From: Scatophagus argus
Taxonomy: Eukaryota; Chordata; Actinopteri; Scatophagidae
Length of the DNA: 64,000 nt
Reading direction: 5' to 3'
Assembly: GCF_020382885.2 (NCBI RefSeq)
Contig: NC_058504.1
Coordinates: 11,832,519-11,896,518 of the forward strand
Shown one piece after another: positions 1-13,500 of the stretch. Positions within the stretch are counted from its first letter, which is position 1. Every line of letters starts with the position of its first letter. The position numbers were made by a program, and so were the translations under genes. The notes beneath the pieces were generated by a model that saw nothing but the letters and a program-made list of their open reading frames with translations, searched no databases and had not been told where the DNA came from.

Positions 1-3000
1 TTGTGCTTGGAGAACCACCAACGGGTCTTGGTGCTGAAGGTAGTCGTGGTGCTTCCAGCCAGAGAGCCTGGGTCGGGCAGAGGGCAGAGGGCAAAGTCCA
101 ACTCCCGGAGAAATCTGAGGTCCTGGCCGCGACGTTGGGATGGGGAGGTGCACATGAGCTCAGAGGAGGAGATGTGAGCCTTGCGGAACCACTCCCAGAG
201 GGAGCGAGCCTCACAGCCACAGGACCAGGGGTTACCGTTGAGGCGGAGAAACTGGATTCCTTGGATGTCTTTCATAGTCTGGCCTGGCAGCTCAGACAGG
301 GAGTTGTTGAACAGGTAGAGGATGGTCAGACGGCCCAGGTCACGGAAAGCCCGACGGTTGACCTGCCTGATGCGGTTGTCATGGACAAGGAGGCGGTCCA
401 GGTTGACCAAGCCTCTGAACACATTCTCAGAGAGGGCGCGGATGCGGTTTCCATGCAGGAAGAGATGGGTGAGGTTGACCAGATCTGAGAACAGGTCATC
501 CTGCAGAAAGTGGAGCTGATTCTCCTGGAGCAAAATCGAAATACAGGACGATTTAGTGCTATGTGAAATTGTGCAAAAATTGCTATTTTTAATATATCTT
601 TTGTGTTGTTCATCTTGGTGCTAATTGATCCATAAATATATATAAATAATACATAAATATATGGTACCATAGTTATAATATGTGTACACAGGAGTGACCG
701 CTACCTCCTGGAATCTCTCTTAATGTGGAAGCGATTTCTAAAAAAGGCCATCCTGGCAGGGATTTACACTCTGATTAAACAGACTTTAACAGCTGAGCCC
801 CCTCTGTAAGCTGCCAAAAAGCTGACAGCAATTTTGGCCAAAAATCATAAACGTGACATCTTCAAAGATTTCCGCGAGCTCATTTTCATAGTATACTGAC
901 ATCAACGAATGCCTGGAAAGTAGGAAATCAATCCAATAATGGTAAACCATTGAAAATGTAAATAATACACCACTTCTTTGCTCTTCATGCTTCAAAGTTA
1001 TCTGGTTCTACTGTTTTGGATTTGAAATGTTATACAGATGAGGCATAGAGCTTAGTTGAGTGTTTTTTATTCTCCTGTAAATACTTTAAAACTTCTTTTT
1101 AACAAAAGAGGGAATTCACCAAACTGTGGATGGAACTTTTAACACAAATTCATGGAGCTTCTCCTCTGTACTTTTTAGGTGAAATGTCGAACTGTCACTG
1201 AGTTCAATCACTTCCAGTGCTTTTGCTGTAGGTTTACTGAAAGAAGCGTGTCTTGATTGTTTTTTATCCTATCCGATGTTAACATTGGCTTCTAGCTAGA
1301 ATTATGCGTCATCATTTTTCAATTCATATGACTCGCAGTGAGAACCGCTGCTGAGAGCTAATGTGTGGGCACATGCTCCCTTCTGTGTATTATACTCTTG
1401 CTTGTATGCAAAGCGGATTGGGTAGTCTTGGTTTGCTTATTCTGTGCATGCTGGATTTACCTGCAGGTAGAGGAACTGCAGGCTGTACAGCTTGTGGAAG
1501 AGGTCATGAGGGAGAGCAGCCAGCTTGCACCGATGCATGTGCAGGCTCTGCAGCTTCTCCAAACCCCTGAAGGCTCCACCTTCCAAGCGCTGCAGTGGGT
1601 TATCGCCCAGATCGAGCTCCTCCAGCACCCTGAGGTTACTGAATGCTCCGGCCTCGATCCATGTGATGTTGTTGCCATATAGCCAAAGCACCTGCACAGA
1701 ATGAAGAAAGAAATAATGGTATTAGAAAAGATAAATAAAATGCTATTAAGAATGTCTGCACATATTGCAGAACAAACAGATGCAGAAGCACACGCTGCCA
1801 TTATTTATTTATTTTTTTACCTGTGTCTCGAAGCCAAAAGAGTCTGCGCGAAGCTCTATGATGCGATTGTTCTGCAGGAAAACACGCTGTGAGTCATACG
1901 GCACACCTGCCGGCACGATGGTGAGGTTCTGGGATTGGCAGCTGACTGTCATGGGCGTAGGGTAACACACACACAGCCTGGGACATGCTCCCACCCCACT
2001 CGGCTTCACCACCAGCAGCCACAGTATTAGCCATAGACAAAGTCCACCTGCAGAGAGACATTGGAGGTTAATTCTCAGGTCAGGTAAGCAGCAAAGGGCC
2101 ATTGTTGCAGTAGTTAGTACTGGTTTAGAAAATGTGCACACTGTGCCTGCATGTGGCAGAGAGGGTGCCAGTGTTTCTGTGCTGTCTGTCTGTCAAACCT
2201 GTTGCTGCTGTCAGTGATTCTTTTTAGCATTGCTGTGCTCTCACCCGTGACTTGTTGATTGCTCCCAGGACGTTGGGGCTCATATATAATTCAACAGATT
2301 ACATTACAGGAATAATTCATCCATATCTACCTGATCACTTTACATAGGTCTCCATGGCTGTTGTGACAAGGTTACATAACTCTGGATTTAAGCAGTTTAG
2401 AACAGTTTTCTCTGTTCTACCCTACAAATCTGCTATAAAAACCTTTAAGTGACAACAAACGTGAATCACACGTGCCTATTTGCAATACATTAACCTGGTG
2501 TCCTAGTTCACAGGTTATCAAAAGGATGTTTCCGTTGAGAGGTTTGCCACGCAGGAGGCACGCGTAAAACCGGCAACCAGACCCGGATCAGTGACGGTTC
2601 TTATCAATATTGCAGCAGCTTCTTGGCACAGCTCGGATAACGGCGTACAAAAGTGGCCACCGCGGGAAAAGTACATGCATGAATTAATGATGAGGTTCCC
2701 ATTCATCTGTTGTGCGCAAGATTTTCCAGCGGCTCACCTCTTGACCTCTTAACAGCTTGGACTATTAGCTGCGCTGGATGCTGAGGGAGAAGTGGAGCTT
2801 TGCACCCTTCTAGAGTCTTCGTAATTTTTATTTACCCCAAACTCGCCGTGAGATGAGGAATAAAGTTCAGACTCATGCGCGCATTAATGGGATATGCATC
2901 CCTCCATGCGTAAAATAGATATGGAGAGATTGGATGCGGAGCATTTGGTAAACTTTACATGAAAGTCAATACCTAACTTTGATCACATGATGCCACATTC

Positions 3001-3334
3001 TTCTGAATTTCTAACAACCATAACTGACAAGTACGATTTGAATTTAAATTGAAATAGGTGTTAAACAATGTGTAGGCACGGAAGCGCTTCATAGACGTAA
3101 AATGTCAGAGCGTGAAAGCATAAAAAGTGATTAAAGATAAAGTGAGTTAAAGTGATGTCAGAGTTGAAAAGTCTGACTTTTACGCAAATCGCTTGCTCAA
3201 ATGCACATACATATAAATTTTTAAATGCACAAGAGTGGGTGACATCCAACTAAATCACAGAAACAGCTTAAAATAGGCTACTCACTCTTAAAGTTGCGGG
3301 CGCTGGAGCCCTTCGCAGAACAACGAGTCTCCAT
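1..3334 (-). CDS. rtn4rl2: rtn4rl2, Nogo-receptor-like LRR surface protein (3' end off the left edge)
   Basis: Coding exons on the minus strand are 3334-3286, 2047-1821, 1691-1461 and 524-<1; all junctions are GT-AG and in phase (phase 1, then 0, 0). The start is the first ATG of an exon that lies about 110 bp downstream of a TATA box. About 343 codons are visible. The protein opens with a short basic stretch and a hydrophobic signal sequence (GLCLWLILWLLVV), then an LRRNT cysteine cap (CPRLCVC), leucine-rich repeats (for example LHFLQDDLFSDLVNLTHLFL), and an LRRCT cap (NPWSCGC...MCTSP). Family members are GPI-anchored neuronal receptors for myelin inhibitors and related ligands; the C-terminal stalk and GPI signal lie outside the window. 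The paralogue choice (RTN4RL2 over RTN4R or RTN4RL1) rests on motifs such as LYLQEN and LTILYLFNNSL and on the neighbouring slc43a3 and smtnl1. Whether it is the a or b fish co-orthologue cannot be told. Confidence 0.85.
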
Positions 3335-3469
3335 CTCGAACCAAAGCCGAAAGCGAGTTAGCCTGCGCGGCGAGGAAGTGCCTGCTTGCTGCTATCTCTG
3401 CTGAGGTTCAGCTCTGGTGGACGAGTGCTGCGGCTTCAGGCAGTGCCGAGATGGACTCACGGGGAGCTG

Positions 3470-3476
3470 TTTATAC
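3470..3476 (-). promoter_or_regulatory. Candidate TATA box of rtn4rl2
   Basis: The minus strand reads GTATAAACAG here, about 136 bp upstream of the rtn4rl2 ATG at 3334. A transcript starting roughly 30 bp downstream would have a 5'UTR of about 110 bp. The surrounding 3300-3560 is CpG-richer than the flanks. Motif reading only. Confidence 0.45.
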
Positions 3477-4543
3477 TGGCGCCCGGTTCGTCGCCCACAC
3501 CCGTGGGCAGCGGAGGATCCTCTCTACGTCAGCCCAGGAGGAGGGGTGAGAGTCACCGGAGGAAGCGACAAGAAAGGCAGTGACAGAGCGGGTTTTCATT
3601 GTGGAGTTACCTAAAACAGAAACGCACCACTCTCTGTCAACAGTAAGATTGTTACTTGATTGTTGCTCATTATGATGAGGTAATTGAATGCATCATAAAA
3701 GACAAAGTTTTTCTCTGTGAGCAAGAGAAAAGTATCCTACATTTTTGCATATTAATATACTTTTTGTGATTTAATAGAGCAAATCTTTTCTTTATTTAAG
3801 ACAAAATGAAGTGTGGGTGGAAACAGGAATGCTAATGAACAGTGGAGGTGGGATGGAGGTTTATGGTGACAACAACCTATGAGTTTCTGGAAAATTGTAA
3901 GAATATTGACTGCATGACTCCTGGTTATCAAGAATGTGTGTGTGGCTCCGCAGGGGCTCCACAAGGGGGTTGGAGGAGGGCAGGAGGTGGGAAAATTCAT
4001 TTGGCATTAAAGCCAAAAAAAAAAAAAAAATCATCTGCCTCATTTAGTGTAGGCCAGTTTGGAAAGTAGCCGAAAGCCACCTACAATCCAGAATAACAGA
4101 TGAACATGAAAGGGAAACCCAGCGGTGGAGCGAAATGATCTAACGTAACATATGGACATATGGAGTCAGGAGGAGAGATGATATACCACTGACAGATTTC
4201 AGCAGGACATCACACAGTACATCCAGTCACAGATGTCACCGACAAATACTGTTTTGCGCTTCTAAAGCATGTAAATTCTTTAATGAGCACAATTAACGTG
4301 ACCTTTCTTTACGCGAGGATCTGATGAAGGATGCTGTCGACTCAGTGCGCGGACAGTGACTGTAAAGGACACTATGTGAGTGAATAAGTCACAGTTTCGG
4401 TCTAATTATACATCGGCTCCAGAGCACACCGTTTGCTGGAGAGCGCGCGGTCCAGCATGTGGGTGTGACGTGGGACGGGACACAGTGGTCTCCTGCATGT
4501 GAAATAAACCGTTTCAGGGCAAGGGCGGGTGGGACTTACTCAC

Positions 4544-4652
4544 TACTGATTCCTCCATTCGTGGCACAGGTCAAGACCAGGTCCACCATGATGCACGGCA
4601 TGTGTTCCCAAGTGAACACACAGTCACCGAAACCTGCTCCATAGAAGGTCAT
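4544..4652 (-). other. Candidate alternative first exon of rtn4rl2
   Basis: On the minus strand an ATG at 4652-4650 opens 36 codons (MTFYGAGFGDCVFTWEHMPC...) and ends in phase 1 at a strong donor (A then GTGAGT). The phase fits rtn4rl2 exon 2 (2047-1821), the same join as the main first exon. The sequence just upstream is GC-rich. No known protein is recognised, and an ORF of 36 codons can occur by chance, so this is a hypothesis. Confidence 0.25.
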
Positions 4653-4884
4653 CTGAAAAGCCAAGCTGTGAGCGCACCGCGGCGCATAAATTGCGCGTCT
4701 GTAATCACACTGATTTTTGGCTGTTGTGTAGTAATTTGGGGAGGCAGACAGCTCACCAGTCAGGCCCGTGGGACAGATAAGGTCGCGTGTTTGTGCATGC
4801 GTGTAATGTATTCACACTGTTTTTGGCCCCAGGATAACTGGGGGAGGCAGCCAGCTCACCAAGCAGAATCCATTTTCAGAGAGG

Positions 4885-4888
<4 letters not shown>

Positions 4889-4932
<44 letters not shown>

Positions 4933-4935
4933 TAG
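4889..4935. repeat. (GT)n(GA)n microsatellite
   Basis: An uninterrupted GT tract of about 32 bp runs directly into about 12 bp of GA repeats. Ordinary simple repeat of fish intergenic DNA. Confidence 0.95.
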
Positions 4936-5520
4936 AGTTAATTTGAAATGAAGTCATTTACTGAATAAAAATGGCAATAATTGGAACCTAATAGTCATAA
5001 TCTATCAGAATAATATCTGATTACTTCAAAGACAGTAACTGAAAATATTGCACTTTATACATATATAAATGATACATTTAGCATATGCACATTTACAGTT
5101 AGTCAAATCAAATTACCCATACAAAAACATTCTTCCATTTTCACAGTAAATAAAAAGGACTAAAATCTCCATTATCATCATTAAAACAAAAACAAATTTT
5201 CAAAAACTGACAAGCTGGCAACTCGAGAGGAGTTGACATATAGTAGAAGATATTCGTAATAATGTTTCATAACTTATAATTGCTATATTTAAAGGCATAA
5301 TCGATCTTAATTATCTTTAATCTAACTACTATTATGTATTAATTACATTTTTTTCCCGTTTTTTCCCATTTTTTGGGATTAAGAATAGTTACTTATTTTT
5401 TGTAATTTGATCACATAATCATGATCAAATGTAATCCATTGCTACTCAACCCAGCATGTGTGTGTGTGTTTGTGTGTTCGTGCATGTGTACGCGCAATGG
5501 AAGCAGAAAAAAAAGCATAA

Positions 5521-5554
5521 CAACACACACACACGCACACACACACACGCACAC
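5521..5554. repeat. (CA)n microsatellite, interrupted by CG
   Basis: Alternating CA with two CG interruptions. Confidence 0.9.
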
Positions 5555-6594
5555 ATCCTCACTTCAAGACCCCCTCCCTCACCTTCTCTCGCTAGCTGGC
5601 TGTGTCAAAAGTGAATCATAGGCTCACTGGCATTTGAACTGGTGCAAACACAACATGTTCAAAGGATCTGTCCCGATTCTAAAAGAGTGTGTTGCTGATT
5701 CTGTTCATAACCCCCACTCACGCCCACGCATACACACACTCACGAACAGTGCAGAAGAACGTGTGTGGACATGGTGTGTGACTCTGGCCACCTTTTAGGC
5801 CTATCAAAGTTGACAAACACAAATTAAGAAATTTGATACCAAGACGTCTGTCTTGAACTGAGTTGGTTAGTTTAGTAAGTTTTCTTTGTGTATTAAAGTC
5901 TTTTTCATGCCTCCTCAGTGAATATGGGATCCAACAATCATCTAACAAAAAAAATCAAGAGAAACACATTTATTTTCCCTTAAATGTGGCTGCAGGCTAA
6001 AACTGCATGTGGTCATCAAGGCCCCAAACCTCAATGTTGGCTGGTAATTAAATGGCAAAGTTTTTTGTTTTTTTTTACTCCTTCAAATTCAGCATATTAG
6101 ATACAGTGTGCGGCTGAGATGTGTGAATCAGAGAAAGAGTGGGTGTCATTTGGGACAGCAAAGGTCTGACAAGACTTTGTTAACAAGATAATGAATCATT
6201 TGATATTTAGTTGCTGTATCAGTAGAGAGGCTTCAGTGTGTAAAGTTCATATTTGCAAACAAATTAAGTATATGCATGTTTAGGTTTTCAGAGCCCTCAA
6301 ACTTGTAATTAAATGGAAATGTAGGTGTCTGAATGTATTATTTCTTAAATGTGGGTTATTTTTCAGCATCATAGAGCCTTGTGCCTCTCCATATTTTGCA
6401 CATAAAAATAAAAGCTTAAAAAAACAAACAAAAAAAAAAACTAACAAAAAATTTAAACCATCTGACATCCATATCTGACTCAGACTTAACTTTTACAAAC
6501 ACAGAGAGACAAAGTAAAAGAAGCCTAGTTTGTGTTGTGTGTGCTGTATGAAGACTAGCAGCTGCAGAAAGGGGGAGAAAAACTGACATAAAGA

Positions 6595-6850
6595 TATGCT
6601 ATATGGCCAAAAATATATAGACCAAAACATTATAGTCCTATGAGATTGTTGAACGTCTCATTGAAGTCAAATTTATTTCACAAATGAGAAACAAAAAGCC
6701 CAACACCCTCATGGGTCCTGTTTGGACCAGGTACAGGCTTTGCTTTGTACACAGGTGCACTGCCATGTTATAACGGGCAAAACAAATTGTTGACACAAAA
6801 CTGAAAGCACACGACAGTCCAATCTCACTGCAGACATTTTGACTTACTGA
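6595..6850. mobile_element. Decayed DNA-transposon relic (common teleost family)
   Basis: The left end reads CTATATGGCCAAAAATATAT, the type of terminus seen on a widespread fish DNA transposon. The right part (around 6735-6840, with GCTTTGCTTTGTACACAGGT, a GTTGACACAAAACTGAAAGC block and a final ACATTTTGA) resembles internal sequence of that family. The middle is missing. The family name cannot be given without a repeat library, and no coding capacity remains. Confidence 0.45.
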
Positions 6851-7035
6851 TGTATTCACATCCTTTACTTAGTAGTAGAAGTAGTAAAGGATATATAAAA
6901 ATACTTGATTGCAAGTACACAGTGCAAGCCCTGCAGTAATAATTCTGTTTAAGGAAAAGTACACTAGAATTTATATAAAAATGTACGCAAGTAAGTACCA
7001 AAGTAAGTAAAACTACTCATTATGCTGAAAAAAAT
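6850..7035 (-). repeat. Teleost interspersed repeat rich in AAGTA/TACTT, copy 1
   Basis: Starts with ATTCACATCCTTTACTTAG and ends with AAAACTACTCATTATGC, separated by runs of AAGTA-type words. This matches a very common fish repeat in reverse orientation. A second copy in the forward orientation lies at about 21972-22125. Confidence 0.5.
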
Positions 7036-9627
7036 GGCCCTTGCATGTGAAATATAATTTTCTGTTGTTGTTTGTACATGTGGGCTAATTTAATGACTAT
7101 TGGGTTATTTATTACAAATATTCCACAAGAGCTCATGTTTTTTCTTCAAAGCAATTACCTGAAAGTTAGGTTGCTTCAGCAACTTGCTTCACCATCAGCT
7201 CCTCACAGCGGGTGGAAAACAACACGTTAAGACCGACAAACTGTGGCAATTACAGCTTATCTCCTGTTGCTCCAATCAAAGTGAACAGACAAGAGTTAGT
7301 TGGCACATTTTGAGTAAGCTTATGTGTCACAAAGACATCCTTAGTCCTTGTGACAGATTCAGTCAGATGCAAAAAAAAACCCCCAAAAAACAAAAACCCA
7401 TACACACATAACAAATCACTTCATTAACAGACTGGCTTATTTTTATCCTCTACTCCTCACGCCTTCGCTTTTATTTCTGTCATACACTTGTTTATATAAC
7501 TTGTCTCTATTAAATTGCTGAGATACCGAGGTTGTGATCATCGATGACGCAGATGCAAGGGAAGAACCTGTCACCATGCGCATGTTCCCTGTGCACATAA
7601 TCACACACACACACACAAACACACACACTTGATGTGAGTTGCATCCACTTTTTCTGGGCTCATTGCAATGTCACACAGCGGGTGGACAGAAAACTCGGGA
7701 GAGGCTGTTGTGGGGGAGCGTTCCTGTTATTTCAGGTTCAAAATCTGCCGCAGATTTTCCCCCCCAGACGAGCCTGATGCCCCATGTGAAAAATTTTCAA
7801 TGCTAACAACATGACAACTCCTAATTAGGCTGCCAATACTCTCAGCATGACTGGAGATGCCAGACTTTCTTCTGAGACTGCTCTGAATCCTGCAGATCTG
7901 GACTTTATTCATGCAATCAGACACCTCCGTGGAAAACTGATTTCTGAGTTTCTTCTCACCTCTTTCAGACTCCATATTCCTAGATTTGTCACTTTACACA
8001 CATGTTTTAAAAACATGTAGTGTTCGGGGAGAAAGAGGCATCACTCGACATCATATTTCACTCAGCTCATCTGTTCTCGTGCATTAGGCTTTTATCACTC
8101 TATGATAAAGTTTTCAGCCAGTTCTGTTATTTCTCTCCACTGTGTTTGGTCAGCTGCCAGTAGCCTTCCCACTGATTGTTTTTCACCTTTCTGTTATTCT
8201 CTTTCAAACTTTTGTTCCGTCAGTTATATCTTTAAAGGTTATTCTAAAGTGTGAGGACACTTTTTAGGTTATTAACATAAAAACCAGAAGCTTCTCACAT
8301 AAATTTCTAACCGTTATTTCAAGAATTTAAGCATCAAGCCTCCATGAAATTGTGGGACTTGCAAGAGACAGGCCGAAAAAGGACGAGTAAAGATTTGTGC
8401 AGCAGAGGCTGACATTCTCACTTTTAGTCACAGAATTTGCCATAATTCAAAGCAGTAGCATTTGCTGATATAGAGTCCCTTTCCCTCGTGGTTGCCGACA
8501 TCTTTCATATTCCACGGGTGCAGTTTGTAATGAAGTTTTTTCATCTTTGAGTACAAATAATGATGAGTGAAATGATTTTGACATGTAATACCTGTAGAGT
8601 GCGGCTGCTCTGATCGTCTGATACGTGTTCACAATGGAGGTACATTAAAGCCCGGCGCATCCACACATAAAGAGTACATGGATTAGACACCGAGAGATGC
8701 ACCAAAATGGCAGTATGTGATGCCCTGGAAATGAGACTGGGCTTAATGAAAGACATCAATGTGCAAATGAATATACTTGAAATAACCCACTCCAGAGTGT
8801 CAAGAGTTTGCAACTTAATTTTTCTGTAATTTTCTTTTCCTCCTGAAAGTGGTGCTTTAATATATGGTGGACATAAACCATGAGCATGTCAGAATAATGT
8901 TCGAACTTTTTGAAAAGTGACTTTCAGACACTATTCAAGGCAAAAGCAGAACTTACAAAAGAGTTTAACTGCTGTTGTAAATGCAAAGCTAATTTTAGCA
9001 AATGCATTTTGACAAGAAGACATTGTGCAACAGATGTTATATTGCATACATCAGCACCAGTCAATCCAAAGTACTCAGTAAACACTGGGAGGAAAAAGAG
9101 GGAATTCAGGGTCCAGTCTTTCAATATCATGTTAATGTTTATTTCAATACAATTTAATGTTTTCAATTTGGACAACAAATAGTTTCTGCAGTTGTTTAAT
9201 TTATGGTCTTTTAAAAAATATCTTAGATCGCAATTGCATTTTCTACACCATCTGTATTAGCCAGTTGTCTGCATGTGCATACTTTTTTCACATTAGTCGA
9301 AAACTGAAAGATTTAGAAGTACTTGAGCAAATGTAAATATCAAAAAGCAATAATGCATTTTACTACATATCAAAACAATGTCTGTATTTTGCATATTTAT
9401 AGTAAGAGTTCATTACCGCCGCTTAAGTCTTGTCTTAAGCTTCAAACATACTGGTAAAAAATAATAAAATAAAAAAAGAGTATAACTTTCCCTTTATAAA
9501 CTTTTATGCACCAAATTAAAAATTCAAATTCTGCATTACACAAACACACCAAACTCCTGAGACTTCATATGTTACACATAAAAGGAAATCATTTGTAATG
9601 TTTAGCACATAAGTGGTACAATAGAGG

Positions 9628-9643
9628 CCAGCAGGTGGCAGCA
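9628..9643 (+). promoter_or_regulatory. CTCF-like motif
   Basis: CCAGCAGGTGGCAGCA matches the vertebrate CTCF core CCNNNAGRKGGCRS exactly on the plus strand. It is the only one of the seven matches in the window clearly oriented this way. Confidence 0.45.
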
Positions 9644-10288
9644 CTGTGCTTCCTGCTCCATTCAATGCATCTAAAAAGTACTCCCTTGGTAAAGTAACAG
9701 CAGCTTTTATACCAAAGGATGAACCAGAGTTCATATTTTGTCACAATACACATCACTGATTGGTGCAAGTAAAACAATACAAACTGACTGTCCCTCATGC
9801 AGTCAATACACTCAACATTACGAGAGTTAACTCGAAGAAGTCTGCACTAACATCAGCAATATCTAGAATGTTTTCAATTTTTCACAATAAAGTGCATTAT
9901 CTTTTGGCACTTTCAATCCCATTTGATAGATGGCTAGAGTTACACAGAATACAAAAAAAGAAGCAGGAATACATGAGCTTGCATTATACAAATATTCTAA
10001 CATGTGTCACAGTCATGGAAATGTAGAATTAGTGCAGCTAACACTAAACAAAAAACAGACAAAGCTAAGCTGGCTTCCCCAAAGAAGTACACTGATTGTA
10101 ACTGGATGAACTGAGATACTTAAGGTAACGGCACAGCATCACTCTACAACTTTAAAAATCAGTGTAAAAAAATCTAATTCATGCATCAGATCACCCTGTG
10201 AAAATAAAATGATGTATCCTGGAAATCTCACATGAGGTAAAAGGTTATGTGCGATGGTCAACAAAGGCATGCTGCACACAACAAGCTC

Positions 10289-10350
10289 TTAAGGCCAGAC
10301 ACTACAGGCACAACATATTTTTTTTATGCACCTGTAGTGTCTTGCCTTAA
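10289..10350. repeat. Near-perfect inverted repeat (hairpin) in the slc43a3 3' flank
   Basis: Left arm 10289-10308 and right arm 10331-10350 are 20 bp each, with one mismatch, around a 22-nt AT-rich loop. Both ends read TTAA. It lies about 230 bp past the slc43a3 stop codon, so it is probably in that gene's 3'UTR. It could be a tiny fold-back element or a transcribed RNA hairpin; the sequence alone does not decide. Confidence 0.8.
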
Positions 10351-10580
10351 TCATTACGGATACATTCCATTTGGTTGCCGACATGCTCAAAGAATGTGGC
10401 GACTGTGCTATGGCACACACCTCTTAATACAAGCACTTGATGTTGCTTTCCAAGTAGGATACATGTGGCCATACCACACAACCATACAATCCATATTTAC
10501 CAAACAAACACAGAGGTAACAGCATTGCAGGGAAATGAAGGATATTTTTAGTGCAAGTTGGTGCTCTCAGTTTACGGTCT

Positions 10581-13500
10581 CTAAGAGGAGGCTTTGCTCT
10601 TGGTTCGCTGGGAGGCAAGACTTCGACAGTGCAGGTAGACGGAGAGCGGGTGGACGAAGGCGAGGAGGCTGAGCACCGTCAGGCCGATGTTCACCTGCAA
10701 ACACATGAGTGGAGAGAGGAGGAAGCAGTGGGAGGAGAATTCGTGGGAGAAAGACGGAGACAGTGGGAGGAGAAGGACCTGAGTGAGTACAGTAGGTGGG
10801 ATTTACTGTTCTGTCAATATGTTAACATGCCGTGTACTCACATATAAAGGGTCTCCATCCAGAGCTTTCACCAGGGCAAGGCAGGGATACTGCAGCAGAG
10901 AAAACACTGCAGACAGAGCCATGATCATACCATACAGCTTCCCAAAGTGGCATGATGGGAACCTGAGCACACACACACACACACACACCCAAAGTGATGG
11001 CAAAGAGCAGGATGAAGTGAAAAAGACGTGAGCATATAAACGGTTCACATTATTTTATTCTTGTCCTCCTTATAAATCATTTATTTGAAGTATCTGAAGT
11101 ATAACTGAGAATTAATAAAACTGTGTCTATGTGCTGCAGGAACGTGGTCCATTTCTGTGTGTTTGATACTCACGCCACGCTGATGAAGGCTGCGTTGCCG
11201 CCGTACAGGAAGGAGCGGTTGATCACCTGCAGGATGAAAGTGAGGTACTGAAGCTGCAGGTACGGGGTGGAGGCACAAACTGAGAACAGCAGACACTGCA
11301 GAGCCGTCAGGAAGAGGGAGAGCACCGAGGCCCGCAGGTCCGACTCCTGTTCGCTCTCTCCTGCAAAACACACAAATGAAGACACACACCTGTTAATTCA
11401 AAGAGGTAAAAAATGATCAGGTCTGTAGGCTCGTGGCAAATTTCACTGATGACAATAACTTCTACCAGAGAGAAAGTACAAATATGGGAAATAAGTAGAG
11501 ATTAGATGACTAGACTGCATTAGGCCCTGGGTATGTATTTTTTAAAGCATTTGTTGTAACAAACCATCAACAACTCTATGCAGCAACTGTTATAATATTC
11601 TATGTACATGATTACAGCATGCGTGATTTTACTTGCATTATCAATATATACGTTATTTTACTTAAAACGTACAACGTGCGTACTGTTACAGCAGACTGAG
11701 TCCTACAGTTCAATGTTGAGGTGTGTATGAGTGAGTGATAAGACACTTCAACTCATAATTCATTCAAGTCACATCTCTAATGCTTTATGGCTTTTCATAG
11801 AGTGCATCACAAACCATTTTGTACGTTTATGAGCGTAGTCTTCAAACAGTAATGAATGCACTGTCATCTGAACACCATGAACGCTCCCAGAACACACAAT
11901 ATGTGGTCTTTATAGAAGGTGTTACCATGAAATTTTATAAATAAACAATTTCAGAATGCTTTGTCGATGGATCAAACCGTGGACACAACCCTCTGGTAGG
12001 CCCTGTAGGTCAACACGATCAAGAGGAAGATTAAGCTCTGTGCTCAGAAAAATAAGGACAAAAAGTTGTGGTAAAACTCGCAAAACTCGCAAAACTCGCC
12101 GTGTTGATCAGAACAAGTTCCGAAACTTGTTGAGCTGATAAAGTCAAGACATGGAGATGCTTGCATGCCCTTCTTGACTGTTTTACAGCCTCAGCCCAGC
12201 ACAGCGAACAACAATGTAGAGATACTTTGTTACAAGTAGAAGTCAGGCATTCAGAATTTGATGAATAAATGAGTAAGCTAAAAAAGACAGTCATGCGAGA
12301 GGAGAATGAATATAAGCCAGAGAGGTTTTCATAACTTCCCAGCCAGAGGTTTTTCTACAAATATCTTATTATTGCTGGTCTATAAAGTATTAATAAAGCA
12401 TTTATTAACCACTTCATGAAATGTGCCTTATTTGGTGCTACATGATACTGACATTTCCACCCCATTTTGTGTAACTATTAAAAGGAACATGAGGTTGGGG
12501 TTCTGTGTTTTTGGACTACTGAGTTAGACTTTTTCACTTAATATTGATATTTTGTCTTTGGAAGAGCCCACCGACATGCTGAAAGCACACCGTTACAAAA
12601 TTGGCCTGTTGCGTTCGTCACTGTTAGTCGTTATTAGGATGACAGCGTGTTACCTGCTTCACGAGGTTTGCCCTTGTGTCTGTCCATGATGAGACCGTTC
12701 CAGGGAGCACAGAGCACACCACACAGCTGCGTTATCGCAAAGGCATTGGTGTACCGGCTCACTGTGGGAACACAAAAAAAGACTCCAGTAGGTTTGCCAG
12801 AATATGAGATAACAGATCACAAAGGCAGCCAGAAGTCCACTCTAAAGGTATTATTCATCTCACTGCTTCTAGGTCAGATTCATCCTCATAATATTACTTA
12901 ACTGTAATATGATGAGATCGTGGAACTTGCCTTGTTATGTAGAGGATGATTAAAGTGTGCCTAATGAGTAAGGTATACATAGATGTCCATGTTTGCTAAG
13001 ACAGTAGTAGTGCACTGTGTGTTTGTACCCAGTGAAGGCTCTCCCTCTGCCAGCCGCTGCAGCATGGGGTTGAGGGTGCCGATGAAGAGGTAATGTCTGA
13101 GCTGCATCACCGACAGCCAAAGAAGATGCCAGAAAAAGAACCTGGACAGAAAACACTTGAGGAATCCCTTCTCTGGTGTGGACAAGGGGTACAAACAGAG
13201 ACGAAAGAACGGGACATGTGATTACTGTTGTATCGTACTGTGTATTAGCCACGCAAGCATGCAGCTGGACACGCACCTTCTTTCTCAAGGACATCCTTGT
13301 TGAGTGGCGTTTCCTCTATTGTCCCCTGGGGGTTACCATTTCCTGTTGTCTGCTCTGAGATCTGAGCCTTAGACTGACCACAAGTTAACCTGACAAAGGT
13401 CAAGGTCACAGTGAGTCAGGAACAGGAACTGACGATGTTCTTTGTGTGTTATTTACTTCATAAATGAGGTTTTCAGGTCTCAAGCGGTCACATAACAGTA

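Larger units (their letters stand above)
3335..10580. other. Intergenic region between rtn4rl2 and slc43a3
   Basis: AT-rich DNA. It holds the rtn4rl2 promoter area, microsatellites at 4889-4935 (GT then GA) and 5521-5554 (CA), two decayed interspersed repeats (about 6595-6850 and 6850-7035), a CTCF-like motif at 9628-9643 and, close to slc43a3, an inverted repeat at 10289-10350 in its likely 3'UTR. Apart from the candidate exon at 4544-4652 I see no open frame with splice context and codon bias that suggests a gene. Confidence 0.6.

Noticed and set aside
3-488. 161-codon plus-strand open frame at the left edge
   Set aside because: It is the complement of the rtn4rl2 LRR exon, which has the clear protein match and splice signals on the minus strand.
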